The notes under the pieces: model-generated
What the model was told of the DNA's origin: nothing
The model's database searches: none
Seen by the model: the letters and a program-made list of their open reading frames with translations, nothing else
Assembly: GCF_001675285.1 (NCBI RefSeq)
Contig: NZ_LSGQ01000003.1
Location: 1-64,000, forward strand
Direction: 5' to 3'
Length of the DNA stretch: 64,000 bases
Origin: Elizabethkingia miricola
Lineage (GTDB): Bacteria > Bacteroidota > Bacteroidia > Flavobacteriales > Weeksellaceae
Program-made: the position numbers and the translations under genes
Shown here: positions 8,668 through 17,210 of the stretch, piece after piece
How positions within the stretch are numbered: position 1 is the stretch's first letter
How the letters are laid out: the number at the start of each line of letters is the position of its first letter

Positions 8668-9387
8668 TTAAAAATTAACAGAAAGATGTTTTATGAGTCC
8701 AACTTTTTCAATTCCCTTATCCAGATTGCTGGCCAGAAGATTAAGCGATTTCTTTGTAAGATCTGCAGCTTCTTCTTCATCGTATACGGGCTTTCCGTTG
8801 ATAAGGACATAGTTAGGATTATAACCATCTTCTGTACCGGTTTCCGGAACACTTTTAACAGAAGTAGTTTCAATAATCTCTTTCTCTTTTTTAACTAAAG
8901 GTTTTTTCTGAGCTAAAACCTTAATATTTTCTTTTTCTGTTATTTCTTTTTTTTCAGTCTCAGGAGTGATAACTGAGGGCTGAATATTTATTTCAGTCGG
9001 GGTTGTTTGTTGTTCCTGAATGGCTGGTGTATTATTTTTTACAGGTTCATTTTTGGCAACAGAAGTTGCTGTAACGTCTGTTATAGATTTCTGATTAAAA
9101 AACAGATAGCCACCAAGACTTAAGAAAATAATGAAACCTGCTGCCATCCAGTACCATTTACTAAGTCCTGGTTTTGTTGTTAGCTGAATTTTCTTTACAG
9201 GTATCGGTTGTTCTTCGACTTTTTCCATAAAGTCTTCAAAGCTCCAATCCATTGTCACTTCTTTTTCTTCCCGAAGTGTTTTAAAGAAAATATCATCCGA
9301 AAAATCTTTCAGCCATTTTTCTTCGGCCTCGGAAGAATTTCCTGCGAAGTACTGGTCTTTATATTGTTTGGATCTGTCGGTTTTCAT
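8668..9387 (-). CDS. Putative membrane anti-sigma factor
   Basis: A 239-residue protein with a cytoplasmic N-terminal part (about 1-75), one membrane helix near 76-96 (WYWMAAGFIIFLSLGGYLFF) and an extracytoplasmic part rich in Thr, Pro, Glu and Lys. Its start overlaps the end of the ECF sigma gene by 29 bases, the usual arrangement for a sigma/anti-sigma pair. I do not recognise a canonical zinc-type anti-sigma motif (HxxxCxxC), so the call rests on topology and position. It could instead be an unrelated membrane protein of the regulon. Confidence 0.6.
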   Translation of the reverse strand: MKTDRSKQYKDQYFAGNSSEAEEKWLKDFSDDIFFKTLREEKEVTMDWSFEDFMEKVEEQPIPVKKIQLTTKPGLSKWYWMAAGFIIFLSLGGYLFFNQKSITDVTATSVAKNEPVKNNTPAIQEQQTTPTEINIQPSVITPETEKKEITEKENIKVLAQKKPLVKKEKEIIETTSVKSVPETGTEDGYNPNYVLINGKPVYDEEEAADLTKKSLNLLASNLDKGIEKVGLIKHLSVNF

Positions 9388-9868
9388 ATTCGAAAATTTT
9401 TTCGAGTTGTGTTTTTATTTTTTGTCGGGCCCTCATCAGGTTTATTCTTACTGCATTTGATTCCATTTCCAGGGCTTCACATATCTCAGCAATGCTGTAT
9501 TCTTCAATATCTTTCAGATGCATCACCATTTTCTGTTTCTCGGGAAGCTGGTTAATCATATTAACGATAATTTCCCGTGTATTGTCACTATGGTTAACTG
9601 AATAGTCCTGCCTCACATTCCTAATTTGATAGTCTTCTACTACTTTTGCGTGTTTCAGTCTGTTAAGACATTCATTTCGCAGGCACCGTAAAGCAAAAGC
9701 TTCAATATTTTCATAACGATGCAAATCGTCCTTCATTTGCCAGAGCTTTATCATAATCTCCTGTACTACATCGTAGGCTTCATCTGCGCTGACCAGAAAA
9801 CTTTTAGCAAAACGGTATAGTCTATCCTTGTGGATAAAAACCGTTGTTTTAAAAGTCTGTTGGTCCAT
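9359..9868 (-). CDS. ECF RNA polymerase sigma factor
   Basis: A 169-residue sigma-70 family protein of the ECF type. Region 2 includes DEAYDVVQEIMIKLW (about 28-42), the polymerase-contacting helix, and region 4 (about 110-160) has an HTH in YSIAEICEALEMESNAVRINLMRARQ. There is no region 3 or long extension, as expected for ECF. It heads a four-gene leftward operon with a membrane protein and two DUF4252 genes, and an ECF-like promoter lies upstream, suggesting autoregulation. The inducing signal is unknown. Confidence 0.92.
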   Translation of the reverse strand: MDQQTFKTTVFIHKDRLYRFAKSFLVSADEAYDVVQEIMIKLWQMKDDLHRYENIEAFALRCLRNECLNRLKHAKVVEDYQIRNVRQDYSVNHSDNTREIIVNMINQLPEKQKMVMHLKDIEEYSIAEICEALEMESNAVRINLMRARQKIKTQLEKIFEYENRQIQTI

Positions 9869-9888
9869 AGTATTGCTTTTATAAGTAA

Positions 9889-9915
9889 GACAATCGGAAG
9901 GAGTAATCTGTTACA
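9889..9915 (-). promoter_or_regulatory. Candidate ECF-type autoregulatory promoter
   Basis: Read leftward, TGTAAC (complement of 9910-9915) is followed 18 bases later by GTCTTA (GTC = complement of 9889-9891), 20 bases before the sigma start codon. An AAC -35 core and a GTC -10 core are typical of ECF promoters. The match is short and needs a second regulon member to be convincing. Confidence 0.5.
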
Positions 9916-9965
9916 TCTAAAATTAAAAAATATTATGATAATATTTAAATATTTGATTCTCAGAT

Positions 9966-9996
9966 AAAAAAAAGAATCATCAGTAATGATGATTCT
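9966..9996 (-). terminator. Intrinsic terminator of the GlmU-like gene
   Basis: A perfect 10-bp stem (AGAATCATCA / TGATGATTCT, loop of four) followed, read leftward, by eight T residues (9965-9972). It lies 13 bases beyond the stop of the gene at 10010-11173. Confidence 0.9.
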
Positions 9997-10009
9997 AATA
10001 TTTTAGAGC

Positions 10010-11173
10010 TTAAAATTCATGATATACATGTTTCAGAATGGCTTTATCTTCTTCAGTCAGTTCTATTTTTCTTCTGGCCATCATAATTTCAGCAGTTTCA
10101 TAGGCTTTATCCAAGCGGAACTTCGGATCATCATTCGCACCTCCCCAGGTAAATGAGTGTACAAGATTTGGCGGAAATCCGGTTTTAAAAATGTTGGCAG
10201 CGACACCAACTACAGTTCCGGTATTTAGCTGTGTATTAATTGCCGTTTTAGAATGATCACCCATAACCGTTCCACAGAATTGTAGTCCTGTTTCCACAAA
10301 TCTTTTCTCACGGTAAGACCACATTTTTACAGCAGAATAATTATTTTTCAGGTTAGAAGTATTGGTGTCGGCACCAAGATTACACCATTCACCAAGGACT
10401 GAATTCCCCAAGTAGCCATCGTGTCCTTTGCTGGTGAAGCCAAAGATTACAACATTACTTACTTCTCCACATATTTTGGAATAAGGACCAAATGTTGTTG
10501 CTCCGAAAACCTTAGCTCCCATTTTCATGACTGCATGATCACAAATTGCAATTGGACCTCTTAGCATAACGCCTTCCATAACTTCGGCCTCTTTGCCAAT
10601 ATAAATAGGACCGCCATTGGTGTTCAGGTAGGCAAACTCAAGATCTGCACCTTCTTCGATAAAGATATCTTCAACTTTCCCACGGATATTATTGGTTTCA
10701 GAAATTTTCTGAGAAGTACGGCCTTTGGTTACCAGATCAAAATCGAATCTGATGGCTTTGTCGTTGTATGTAAAAAGATCCCATGGCTTTTTGAAGACAA
10801 TCAGCTCTTCAGTAATATCTATACATTTTTCAATCTGGCCAATATTAAAGTTGTCCAGATTGATATATGAAGCGATTAGTTCATTCTCATATACCAGGGC
10901 TTCTCCTTTCTGTAGATCCTTTATTTGCTGTAGTACACTTTCTGTTGGAAGAAAATTCGGTACGATCAATAAAGATTCTTTTTTTTCAGGTTCGGGGTAT
11001 TTTACCTGAAGGTACTTTTCGGTGACGAAAAAGCTTTCATCAAATCCTAAAAGTTTTTCCCATCGTTCCTTAAATGTTAATATACCTACACGCATATCCG
11101 CAATGGGGCGGGTGAAGGTCAGAGGTAAAAACTCTTCCCAATATTGGGCATCAGAGAAAACAAGTTGTTTCAT
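10010..11173 (-). CDS. GlmU-family putative sugar nucleotidyltransferase
   Basis: A 387-residue protein. The N-terminus (MKQLVFSDAQYWEEFLPLTFTRPIADMRVGI) is the start of a degenerate nucleotidyltransferase-like domain. The C-terminal half (about 190-340) is a left-handed beta-helix of hexapeptide repeats, with the acyltransferase-like GADTNTSNLKNNYS and MGDHSKTAIN segments typical of GlmU. Bacteroidetes carry this family as a paralogue of true GlmU. The classical GxGTRM pyrophosphorylase loop is not visible, so the exact reaction is uncertain. It is monocistronic, with its own -7 element and terminator. Confidence 0.75.
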   Translation of the reverse strand: MKQLVFSDAQYWEEFLPLTFTRPIADMRVGILTFKERWEKLLGFDESFFVTEKYLQVKYPEPEKKESLLIVPNFLPTESVLQQIKDLQKGEALVYENELIASYINLDNFNIGQIEKCIDITEELIVFKKPWDLFTYNDKAIRFDFDLVTKGRTSQKISETNNIRGKVEDIFIEEGADLEFAYLNTNGGPIYIGKEAEVMEGVMLRGPIAICDHAVMKMGAKVFGATTFGPYSKICGEVSNVVIFGFTSKGHDGYLGNSVLGEWCNLGADTNTSNLKNNYSAVKMWSYREKRFVETGLQFCGTVMGDHSKTAINTQLNTGTVVGVAANIFKTGFPPNLVHSFTWGGANDDPKFRLDKAYETAEIMMARRKIELTEEDKAILKHVYHEF

Positions 11174-11197
11174 TTGTTAGTGAGGATAATAATATTA

Positions 11198-11205
11198 CAA
11201 ATTTA
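11198..11205 (-). promoter_or_regulatory. Bacteroidetes -7 promoter element
   Basis: Read leftward, TAAATTTG matches TAnnTTTG and lies 24 bases before the GlmU-like start codon. No clear -33 element at normal spacing. Confidence 0.55.
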
Positions 11206-11227
11206 AGTAAAACAAAAATTTCCAAAA

Positions 11228-12532
11228 TTACTCTTGGGTTGCAAAAGTATTATTTTTAGAAAAAAGAGCAGTAATAATAAATGCTAAAAAAGAGGGGAGT
11301 ACCCATTCCATGTTGTGTTGCACTAGTGGAAGGCTGTCTTTTAAAGTGGTTATAAAATTTTCTGCAATACCATAATACTGGAATACAGATAGTGAGGATA
11401 CCAGTGTGCTTATAATAACAGCAGCTACATAAGGAGTCTTGGACTTAACAATTTTTCCGAAAAAGACTAAGTACATGACCAAAGCAAAAACAACAGGATA
11501 TACAAAGCCTAGCAATATTCCGGCATAGTTAATTATTTCATCTACTCCTTTTACCGAAAGTATAGCAGCAAGTACACAACAGAAAATAACATTGACTTTA
11601 TAGCCGGACTTTCCATTTGTAATTTTTTCCATAAAGCTGGCAAAAGCTGAAGTCAGTGCAATAGCTGTTGTTAAACATGCAAGTGCTATGGCTACAGAAA
11701 TAATATAAGTTCCGTATTGTCCTAATACGGAATTAGAGATATGTAAAAGCAGTTTCGTTCGGGATAAGTCGTCGGTTACAGGATAACCTGAAGTTGCTCC
11801 AAGATATACAAGTCCTCCATAGATTACTAGAAGGCAAATAGCAGCGATAAGGCCGGCCATAATAGTCATCCTGACTCTTTGGCTAACCTGGGTGAATCCT
11901 TTTTCGGTAATAGTGGTAATAATAATGCCGGCAAAAATAACAGCGGATAGTACATCCATTGTTTGATAGCCCTCATGAAATCCTAATGCGAAACTTTCTC
12001 CGTGGCTAAGAGTAGATGCTGCAGGAGCCCCTGGTGAATAAATAATACCAACAGCTATAAGGATAAGCAGTAATAGAATAAGTACCGGTGTAAGGTATTT
12101 CCCGATAATATCGACAATTTTGCTTGGAGAGATTGCAAGAAAACCTGTTACAGTAAAAAATATTACAGCACTAATAATAGATGAAAGTTCTGGAAATACA
12201 GGTTGTAATCCTATTTCGAAAGTAGTTGCTCCGGTACGCGGAATCCCGATTAAGGGACCGATTAACCAGATGATGATAAACGCAAGTATGGTTATCATTT
12301 TCTTATTAACCCGTTTCCCGATATCTGTAAAGTTATGCCCGATTTGTACTACAGCGATCAAACTGATCAGCGGAGCAATAATTCCTGTGGTGATAAATCC
12401 TACAATGGCGTAAAACCATTCTGTTCCGGATTTTAATCCGATAAAGGGAGGTAAAATAAGATTCCCTGCGCCAAAAAACATGGCAAAAAGAGCAAATCCA
12501 AGGGTGATAATAGCGCCGTTGTTGTTTCTCAC
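11228..12532 (-). CDS. brnQ: Branched-chain amino acid transporter, BrnQ family
   Basis: An integral inner-membrane symporter (LIVCS family) for leucine, isoleucine and valine. The GTG at 12532 is preferred because it gives MRNNNGAIITLGFALFAMFFGAGNL, the normal BrnQ N-terminus; a TTG at 12556 would add eight residues of unrelated sequence. From GTG the protein has 434 residues, the family length, with about 12 hydrophobic helices and the GFALFAMFFGAGNLI signature at the front. It stands alone between the GlmU-like gene and the rpmE terminator. Confidence 0.9.
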   Translation of the reverse strand: MRNNNGAIITLGFALFAMFFGAGNLILPPFIGLKSGTEWFYAIVGFITTGIIAPLISLIAVVQIGHNFTDIGKRVNKKMITILAFIIIWLIGPLIGIPRTGATTFEIGLQPVFPELSSIISAVIFFTVTGFLAISPSKIVDIIGKYLTPVLILLLLILIAVGIIYSPGAPAASTLSHGESFALGFHEGYQTMDVLSAVIFAGIIITTITEKGFTQVSQRVRMTIMAGLIAAICLLVIYGGLVYLGATSGYPVTDDLSRTKLLLHISNSVLGQYGTYIISVAIALACLTTAIALTSAFASFMEKITNGKSGYKVNVIFCCVLAAILSVKGVDEIINYAGILLGFVYPVVFALVMYLVFFGKIVKSKTPYVAAVIISTLVSSLSVFQYYGIAENFITTLKDSLPLVQHNMEWVLPSFLAFIITALFSKNNTFATQE

Positions 12533-12567
12533 GTTGTAATATTTTCCGGTGTGCAATTAAATAAAAA

Positions 12568-12594
12568 ACACCAAAGAATCCAATTCTTCGGTGT
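12568..12594 (-). terminator. Intrinsic terminator after rpmE2
   Basis: An 11-bp stem (ACACC-AAAGAA / TTCTT-CGGTGT) with one position that is a G-U wobble when read leftward, followed by TTTTTTATTT. It lies 27 bases past the L31 stop and separates it from brnQ. Confidence 0.88.
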
Positions 12595-12620
12595 TTTTAT
12601 TCAGTATAAAACTGTATATC

Positions 12621-12875
12621 TTAGTTCTTAGCGAATTTCTTGTATTTATTCATGAACTTATCAACTCTACCAGCTGTGTCAACTAATTTAACTTTACCTG
12701 TGTAGAATGGGTGAGAAGTACTAGAGATTTCCATTTTTACCAATGGATACTCTACACCATCAACTACCAAAGAATCTTTGGTTTCAGCAGTAGATCTTGT
12801 AATGAAAACTTCATCGTTGCTCATGTCTTTAAAAGCAACTAATCTGTAATTGGATGGATGGATATCTTTTTTCAT
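12621..12875 (-). CDS. rpmE2: 50S ribosomal protein L31, type B
   Basis: An 84-residue ribosomal protein bL31 of the long, zinc-independent type B. It starts [19 protein letters not shown], contains [11 protein letters not shown], and has no CxxC zinc ligands. It sits on the large subunit at the intersubunit bridge. It is monocistronic, with a textbook Bacteroidetes promoter and a terminator. Type B forms usually support growth under zinc limitation when a zinc-binding paralogue exists; no Zur-like site was recognised, and many flavobacteria have only this form. Confidence 0.96.
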   Translation of the reverse strand: MKKDIHPSNYRLVAFKDMSNDEVFITRSTAETKDSLVVDGVEYPLVKMEISSTSHPFYTGKVKLVDTAGRVDKFMNKYKKFAKN

Positions 12876-12894
12876 TGTCTTAATAATTAGACCG

Positions 12895-12926
12895 CAAAAT
12901 TATAAATATTTTTTTAAATGGCAAAA
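12895..12926 (-). promoter_or_regulatory. Promoter of rpmE2 (-33 TTTTG, -7 TAATTTTG)
   Basis: Read leftward, TTTTG (12922-12926) and TAATTTTG (12895-12902) are separated by 19 bases, an ideal Bacteroidetes spacing, 19 bases before the ATG. A second TAATTTTG (12987-12994) lies further upstream and could be a distal promoter. Confidence 0.75.
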
Positions 12927-13078
12927 TATTTTTATTAATTAAAAAATGATTTAGACGGTTTTAACATTCCCGAAGCATAATCTTCAAAATTAATATACCT
13001 TAAAACGAATGTCTATGCTAGTTTACTGTTGTTTAGCTGTTTATCCGGAAGGCCAAAAAATATTTTAAAAGAAAGTAA

Positions 13079-14305
13079 TTATTCTGGTTTTTTGTTCATG
13101 TCTTTAATGAGCCCCAGTGCAAAAAATCCGATAGTTATAATGGCAATGATTATACAGCCCCATACAAAGAAGGGAGTCTGCCAAAATGCTTTTCCTGATT
13201 TTGGATGCACAGAATGATCAGTTTCTTTCAGATCTGTAATCGTTGCATCAGGATAGTTCTGACTAAGATTAATTCCGGAGTTTACTAAATCATATTGCGG
13301 GGCGGATAATTTGGGATTAATATCCAGCGTATAGGTTTCTCCTGCTTTCAGATCTGCCAAAATTTTCTTTTGAGACTGGAAAAGGTTTATTTTCTTTATA
13401 TCTAATGGAGGGTTATCCTGATTATCTATTTCTATAATCAGTTCTTTTGTGAATAAATCCGGGAATCCAAACTGGTTATTATTTTTAGACCTGATTTGAA
13501 AAGCAGTAAACTCTTCTCTGTAATTTTCGGTTTTTCTTTTATAAACTCTGGCCTTATTAATTAATACCCGGACATCGCGCTGATAAAAAGAAGGTGAGAG
13601 AATATCAAAGCTAATTCCGTTTATTACCTGCTCATTTGGGAAAGTAATTGTAATAATGCTCTGTTTACTGTTCTTGTCCGTGGTTATTTTCTGCTCAAAG
13701 TTTTGTAATGCAGTTTTAGCATCAGCTACAATATTATCATATTCTAATCCGGCCTCTAGTACATTAATGGGTAAAGAATTCTTGTCGAGAAAATCGAATT
13801 TTAAAAATTTATAATTGTTTAAAGGAAATGAGAAATTCTTTTCGACTGACGTTTTTTCGGATTCATTAAGACCGGATATAATCTGATTGTCAACAAGCCC
13901 AAACCATTCCTTTTGGTCGTTGCTTCCACTGATGTTGTATTTCTTATCTATTTCCGTATTGGCAATCTTTAGAGTAAGATTATCCAGATTAACGGTATTC
14001 TCATTAGAGATAATAACAGAAGTTACAACATTGGGAATTGTATTTCTTGAGCTTATCGGGAATTGTTTGAAATCAGACTTTTTGAGATTTCCGTTTCCCA
14101 AGATATAAGGAGCCTCATTGTGCCTGGAATCGAAAATCCTTATGAAATCCATATTATTGCGGGTTGCAGCAATAACATCCGGAGAAAGCACGATCTGATG
14201 CAGCCCGCTTTCTTTTATATTACTGATTTTGCCCTGATAGTTTTGTGCAAGAAGGACAGAAGAACCAATTAATATTGGCAGCAGCTTAATTATTTTCTGT
14301 ATCAT
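13079..14305 (-). CDS. DUF3999 family membrane-anchored protein
   Basis: A protein of 408 residues from the ATG at 14305, a start that gives a proper signal peptide (MIQKIIKLLPILIGSSVLLAQ). ATG at 14323 and TTG at 14326 are alternatives that add six or seven residues. A long extracytoplasmic region is followed by one C-terminal helix (VWGCIIIAIITIGFFALGLI) and a short basic tail. The DUF3999 assignment is from overall recognition and from its pairing with a DUF2339 gene, whose end it overlaps by 20 bases. The two probably form a membrane complex; function unknown. Confidence 0.75.
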   Translation of the reverse strand: MIQKIIKLLPILIGSSVLLAQNYQGKISNIKESGLHQIVLSPDVIAATRNNMDFIRIFDSRHNEAPYILGNGNLKKSDFKQFPISSRNTIPNVVTSVIISNENTVNLDNLTLKIANTEIDKKYNISGSNDQKEWFGLVDNQIISGLNESEKTSVEKNFSFPLNNYKFLKFDFLDKNSLPINVLEAGLEYDNIVADAKTALQNFEQKITTDKNSKQSIITITFPNEQVINGISFDILSPSFYQRDVRVLINKARVYKRKTENYREEFTAFQIRSKNNNQFGFPDLFTKELIIEIDNQDNPPLDIKKINLFQSQKKILADLKAGETYTLDINPKLSAPQYDLVNSGINLSQNYPDATITDLKETDHSVHPKSGKAFWQTPFFVWGCIIIAIITIGFFALGLIKDMNKKPE

Positions 14306-16823
14306 TTGGTTTGCTGGATTCATCAATAACTAGTTTTTTTATTTTTTGGTAGACAAATGATATAATAAGGATAAGAACCCCTAGTAAAATAAAGGCTATA
14401 ATTTTTCCTGTCTCCGATACATTTTTGATATCATATAAGAACAGCTTAATAATGGTAATCCCCAGTAAAGCAAGCGCGATAATACGAAGTTGCTTGTTTT
14501 GTTTCTTTATTCCGATAATCAGAAAAACGAATGATAATACACCCCAAAGAATAGGATATCCTATTTTAATGATTTGAAGTTTTACAAATCTGAGTTTATC
14601 GTCAATAAAAAACATCCTCTGATATTTATATAGGTTTTCCTTTGTGACAGGGTATATTTTTGCAAGCTCTGCCTGAGAGATAATATCTCCGGAAAATATT
14701 AATCCATGAACCATTATCTCATTACTCATAATGAAAACAATACAGAAAGCAAAAATCCATAAAGCAAATTTATGATTGAGAAGTATGGAGAAATTATTGT
14801 CATTTCTCAACTTTATGATGGTATACCCAAAATATATCAGACATGCTAATAATATATAATGTAAGAAAAAGGCTGACTTGCCCGATAATCCTGCATTATA
14901 GTTTTCCACTATTTCATCTGTTACCAGCTGATGGAAAACGACGATATACAAGAGGATATTTATACAGGATAAAATAATTGCAAGGTTGTTTACTGTTATG
15001 TTTTTGCGCTTTAATGTAAAGTATATAACTCCTGTACTAAATAAAAAATGATACAGTACAGAGTAAGATTGGGCAGAATAATAATTGGCAATGCCCGTAT
15101 TCGCCTGATAAGAAATTTCGAATAATCCTATGAAATATCCGATAATAACAGCTGCTATAGATACTCCTTGTCTGTATAATGCAGGGTTGAATTTAACTGT
15201 AAAAATATCAACAGGTTCTTTTTCTTTTCTCAACAGAAGATAAGTAAGTACAAGAGATACCAGAGAAACGAAGCCTGTTATGAATATCGGGTTGAAAACT
15301 AGTTTCAGTACTTCAGTACTTCTCGTGTAATAGAACTCCCAATCCATCATGAGGCTGAAAAGCATTAAAATCTGAACAACAATAGCGCCTAATTTGAAGG
15401 CTGCAATTCTTGATTTCTGGAATAGCCAGAATAAAAGCACGGCTTCGGCAGACCAGAATAATGTGATATAATTACCATTAAACTGGATTGGAATAGCGAG
15501 AGTTACAAAAGTAAGTGTCAGACCAAGTAAAAGGTAGATTGCATTTTTGTCCAGTCCGAATTTTCTGTACAATAATATAGCATAAGCGAGATTGTATAGT
15601 GCCAATGCAATAGTAAACAGACCTTTGAAGTCCATTCCCCATTTATGGATAATACTAATTCCTATTCCGAAATAAAAGAATGTATTAGCAATGATGATGA
15701 AATACTCCAGATTGGAAAAAGTCCCCTTATTCCGCAGATTATTAACAACGGTAGCAATACTGAAGATAAGATAGAAGATAGTTGCATAAAATAAAGCTCC
15801 ACGATATGGAAGCCCTCCATCGATAACCTTTTCACCGAACCAGAATGAGAAAAGAACACAGGAGAAAATAAATGCCAGTAAAGTGACAAGACTCCATTTT
15901 TTGAAATAAGCAATAATCAGCATTCCTATATTAAGAATGGCAATGTAAGTAAAGAGTACTTTATAGTTCCCTTCGCCGGTGCTCACCATAAATGGTACCG
16001 CAAAACCTCCAATAAGTGATAAAACAGCTAATTCCTTTCGGTCGTAGGATACAGAAACAAATGCACTAAATATGGTGATAACTACCATGATGATAAATGC
16101 TGTTGCCTGATTAAATAAATGATAATCGTGAAATGCAATACCAATGGTAAAGTAGAAGATACTAATGGCTCCGGCAACAAATACCGAACTAAATGCTTTG
16201 TAGTTTTTCTTTAATCGGTGTGCAACTCCCATAATGAGAGCACCACACAAAATACCGATCCCAACACGCGCAGGTTCATTAATCCAGTTTTTGTCAATAG
16301 CATATTTTACAAAGAAGCTAATTCCCAGTACCAGAATAAGAATACCTATTTTATTAATAAGATTCTCTCCGATGAATTTTTCAATATCCGGATTTTTTTC
16401 TTTGAATGTTTGCAGCCAGCTCTTTTTAGGAGGTAAAACAATTTTTTCTGTTACCGGAATCTCTGCATTTTCTTGTAATGGTATTGCCTCGGGTTGAAGT
16501 TCCTGGGATACTGACGCAGACATGGCTGCCTGTACAGGTGCTTCTTCAACAACGGGGATTTCTTCGATAATTTGCTTTTCTTCTTCGGCTTTTATTTCTT
16601 CCTTTATAGCAGGTTGTGGCTCTTCTGTAACAACAGGTATGATCTCCGGCTGAGGTTCTTCAGCTTTTAAAGTTTGTGTGTTTGTACTAATCTTAAGGTT
16701 TAATGCATTAATTTCATCTTTAAGCTTGCCAATTGCTTCCTGTGTTGCCTTGGAATTAGCAGCTGATTTGTTAAGTGAAATAATTACAAAAACAAGAATT
16801 ATTAACAATAAAAATATTTCCAT
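14286..16823 (-). CDS. DUF2339 family polytopic membrane protein
   Basis: From the ATG at 16823 the protein has 845 residues. An N-terminal helix (MEIFLLLIILVFVIISL) is followed by a short coiled region, a Glu/Pro-rich linker (about 55-140) and then some two dozen hydrophobic segments to the C-terminus, the DUF2339 pattern. The longer GTG-initiated reading to 16889 is rejected because a TATATTTG -7 element at 16842-16849 lies between the two starts. It is the first gene of an operon with the DUF3999 gene. The family is widespread and uncharacterised; an envelope role is inferred. Confidence 0.8.
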   Translation of the reverse strand: MEIFLLLIILVFVIISLNKSAANSKATQEAIGKLKDEINALNLKISTNTQTLKAEEPQPEIIPVVTEEPQPAIKEEIKAEEEKQIIEEIPVVEEAPVQAAMSASVSQELQPEAIPLQENAEIPVTEKIVLPPKKSWLQTFKEKNPDIEKFIGENLINKIGILILVLGISFFVKYAIDKNWINEPARVGIGILCGALIMGVAHRLKKNYKAFSSVFVAGAISIFYFTIGIAFHDYHLFNQATAFIIMVVITIFSAFVSVSYDRKELAVLSLIGGFAVPFMVSTGEGNYKVLFTYIAILNIGMLIIAYFKKWSLVTLLAFIFSCVLFSFWFGEKVIDGGLPYRGALFYATIFYLIFSIATVVNNLRNKGTFSNLEYFIIIANTFFYFGIGISIIHKWGMDFKGLFTIALALYNLAYAILLYRKFGLDKNAIYLLLGLTLTFVTLAIPIQFNGNYITLFWSAEAVLLFWLFQKSRIAAFKLGAIVVQILMLFSLMMDWEFYYTRSTEVLKLVFNPIFITGFVSLVSLVLTYLLLRKEKEPVDIFTVKFNPALYRQGVSIAAVIIGYFIGLFEISYQANTGIANYYSAQSYSVLYHFLFSTGVIYFTLKRKNITVNNLAIILSCINILLYIVVFHQLVTDEIVENYNAGLSGKSAFFLHYILLACLIYFGYTIIKLRNDNNFSILLNHKFALWIFAFCIVFIMSNEIMVHGLIFSGDIISQAELAKIYPVTKENLYKYQRMFFIDDKLRFVKLQIIKIGYPILWGVLSFVFLIIGIKKQNKQLRIIALALLGITIIKLFLYDIKNVSETGKIIAFILLGVLILIISFVYQKIKKLVIDESSKPNDTENN

Positions 16824-16841
16824 GTGGTGTTTTAATGTTAA

Positions 16842-16849
16842 CAAATATA
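16842..16849 (-). promoter_or_regulatory. Bacteroidetes -7 promoter element for the DUF2339-DUF3999 operon
   Basis: Read leftward, TATATTTG lies 18 bases before the ATG at 16823. It fixes the start choice for the DUF2339 gene. Confidence 0.6.
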
Positions 16850-17102
16850 AAATAAATATAACTAGTGGTGATATATTTACACGCAACACAAGGATTTTAG
16901 AAAGATTAACTTTCTATATAATCTGATTATAAGCTTTTTATGCGAAAGCCTTAATAAATAAAATCTTGTAAGCCTCTCTGTATTTATAATACATTATTCC
17001 TGATTTGTTATGACCCGAAAAAATGCAATTGAGCTTTTTTTCGAATACAACAGGTATACAGAGCATAAGCCAATGTAAGTTCTGGCATATTAAGTCTTTT
17101 AA

Positions 17103-17136
17103 TTGCAGAGGAAGTTATTCTTCTATCGTATATTTG
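17103..17136 (+). promoter_or_regulatory. Candidate promoter of the mazG-aroA gene
   Basis: TTG at 17103-17105 and TATATTTG at 17129-17136 are 23 bases apart, at the long end of Bacteroidetes spacing. It would give a leader of about 70 bases that contains the inverted repeat at 17159-17187. The rest of the 16850-17210 spacer is AT-rich and holds no ORF I can support. Confidence 0.5.
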
Positions 17137-17158
17137 TTAAAAAATAATAACCAACAAG

Positions 17159-17187
17159 CTACAGAATCATAGTTCCGGGTTCTGTAG
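17159..17187 (+). promoter_or_regulatory. Inverted repeat in mazG-aroA leader
   Basis: CTACAGAA and TTCTGTAG form a perfect 8-bp stem with a 13-base loop, 24 bases before the start codon. There is no T-tract, so it is not a terminator. It may be a leader hairpin or a protein-binding palindrome. Confidence 0.4.
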
Positions 17188-17210
17188 AATAGCATTATTG
17201 TATTAAAATT

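Noticed and set aside
16824-16889. GTG-initiated longer DUF2339 protein
   Set aside because: A TATATTTG promoter element lies between this start and the ATG at 16823.
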